NCBI RefSeq assembly: GCF_013664685.1
Contig: NZ_JAAKDE010000016.1
Span: 1 to 64,000 of the forward strand
Source: Capillibacterium thermochitinicola
GTDB taxonomy: Bacteria; Bacillota; UBA4882; UBA10575
Length of the DNA stretch: 64,000 nt
Direction: 5' to 3'
The translations under genes and the position numbers were made by a program. The notes below the pieces were generated by a model. The model saw only the letters and a list, made by a program, of their open reading frames with translations, did no database searches and was not told the DNA's origin. Below are positions 63,709-64,000 of the stretch, piece after piece; position 1 is the stretch's first letter; every line of letters begins with the position of its first letter.

Positions 63709-64000
63709 GCAAAGGCGCTGTGGTTATGGATGGATTCGAAGCTCTCCACCTCCAAACGGAACCATGAAACTTTTGGTTCACGGCGTAAAGCAAGTACTGA
63801 GTCGCGGAGGATGTCTTCGACAAACTTGGGGTGGTCGTAGGCCTCTTCTGTCACGTACTTTTCGTCTTCCCGTTTCAGAACAGGATAAACACAGGAACTG
63901 CCCTGTTCCCGGAGGAGCAGGATCAGGTCTTCAATCCAAAGATAAGTTCCGGGCCGGCAACGGACGGAAGCCCGGATGACCGCCCGCTGGTTATGGGCCC
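63633..64000 (-). CDS. folE2: GTP cyclohydrolase FolE2 (C-terminal part, cut by window edge)
   Basis: On the minus strand from the right edge the frame reads AHNQRAVIRASVR, then CVYPVLKREDEKYVTEEAYD, PKFVEDILRD and WFRLEVESFESIHNHSAF, all conserved in FolE2 (GCYH-IB). This enzyme opens GTP in the first step of folate or queuosine synthesis. About 20 extra residues follow the usual end and run 76 bases into the 3' end of addA. The start lies outside the window. Confidence 0.9.
   Translation of the reverse strand, partial: AHNQRAVIRASVRCRPGTYLWIEDLILLLREQGSSCVYPVLKREDEKYVTEEAYDHPKFVEDILRDSVLALRREPKVSWFRLEVESFESIHNHSAFAYHEEETASLHQGVKGQNSQSSPGG

Noticed and set aside
63599-63979. Plus-strand open frame at the right edge
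   Set aside because: The minus strand carries clear FolE2 motifs over the same bases.

Overview
The window looks like ordinary chromosome from a spore-forming, anaerobic or fermentative member of the Bacillota (Firmicutes) of moderate G+C, outside Bacillus proper. Supporting genes are spoIVA, a Spo0E-like phosphatase, a spore-hydrolase-like GH18 protein, remA, addAB, a 6S RNA, PPi-dependent phosphofructokinase, PduL-type phosphotransacylase and HemZ. Many genes start with TTG or GTG behind strong GGAGG ribosome sites. The exact taxon cannot be fixed; a clostridial or Limnochordia/Hydrogenispora-like lineage is only a guess. I see no insertion sequence, prophage or CRISPR array.

Layout. 1-7.6 kb: tRNA-Ala, rtcB, an MFS gene that seems to have lost its middle, a lipoprotein beta-propeller, serC, a divergent UDP-sugar pyrophosphorylase, a flavin reductase-like protein and an unknown protein. 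7.6-10.1 kb: ECF sigma factor, anti-sigma factor and HtrA protease. 10.3-18.9 kb: the core block yicC-mihF-remA-gmk-rpoZ-priA-def-fmt-yugP-rsmB. 19-20.9 kb: ilvE and thrB. 21-24 kb: an unrecognised Myb-like/coiled-coil protein behind a sigma-G-like promoter, tRNA-Pro, a small membrane protein, tRNA-Trp, pduL and an FmdB-type zinc ribbon. 24.4-31.9 kb: pfp, then a signalling cluster of two CheY proteins, a cytoplasmic PAS-GAF histidine kinase with its NarL-type regulator, a Spo0E-like protein and a chemoreceptor with a sigma-D-like promoter.

31.9-36.3 kb: a polyamine ABC transporter (potABCD) with its XRE-cupin regulator. 36.5-40.8 kb: small membrane proteins, the GH18 protein, an M16 peptidase and dut. 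40.9-48.2 kb: the core block DUF512-der-plsY-gpsA-(CBM9-like)-spoIVA-hbs, which parallels B. subtilis. 48.3-56.8 kb: signal peptidase, MBL hydrolase, hemZ, a PpiC foldase, hisS, aspS, 6S RNA and fthC. 56.7-64 kb: PspC protein, addB, addA and the C-terminal end of folE2 running off the right edge.

Most of the window is conserved housekeeping. The more interesting parts are the Myb-like gene with its forespore-type promoter, the tandem-CheY signalling cluster, the actinobacterial-type mIHF placed between yicC and remA, the internally shortened MFS gene, an AddB without a P-loop and a UDPGP-family enzyme with an altered nucleotide loop. No wholly new multi-gene system is evident.
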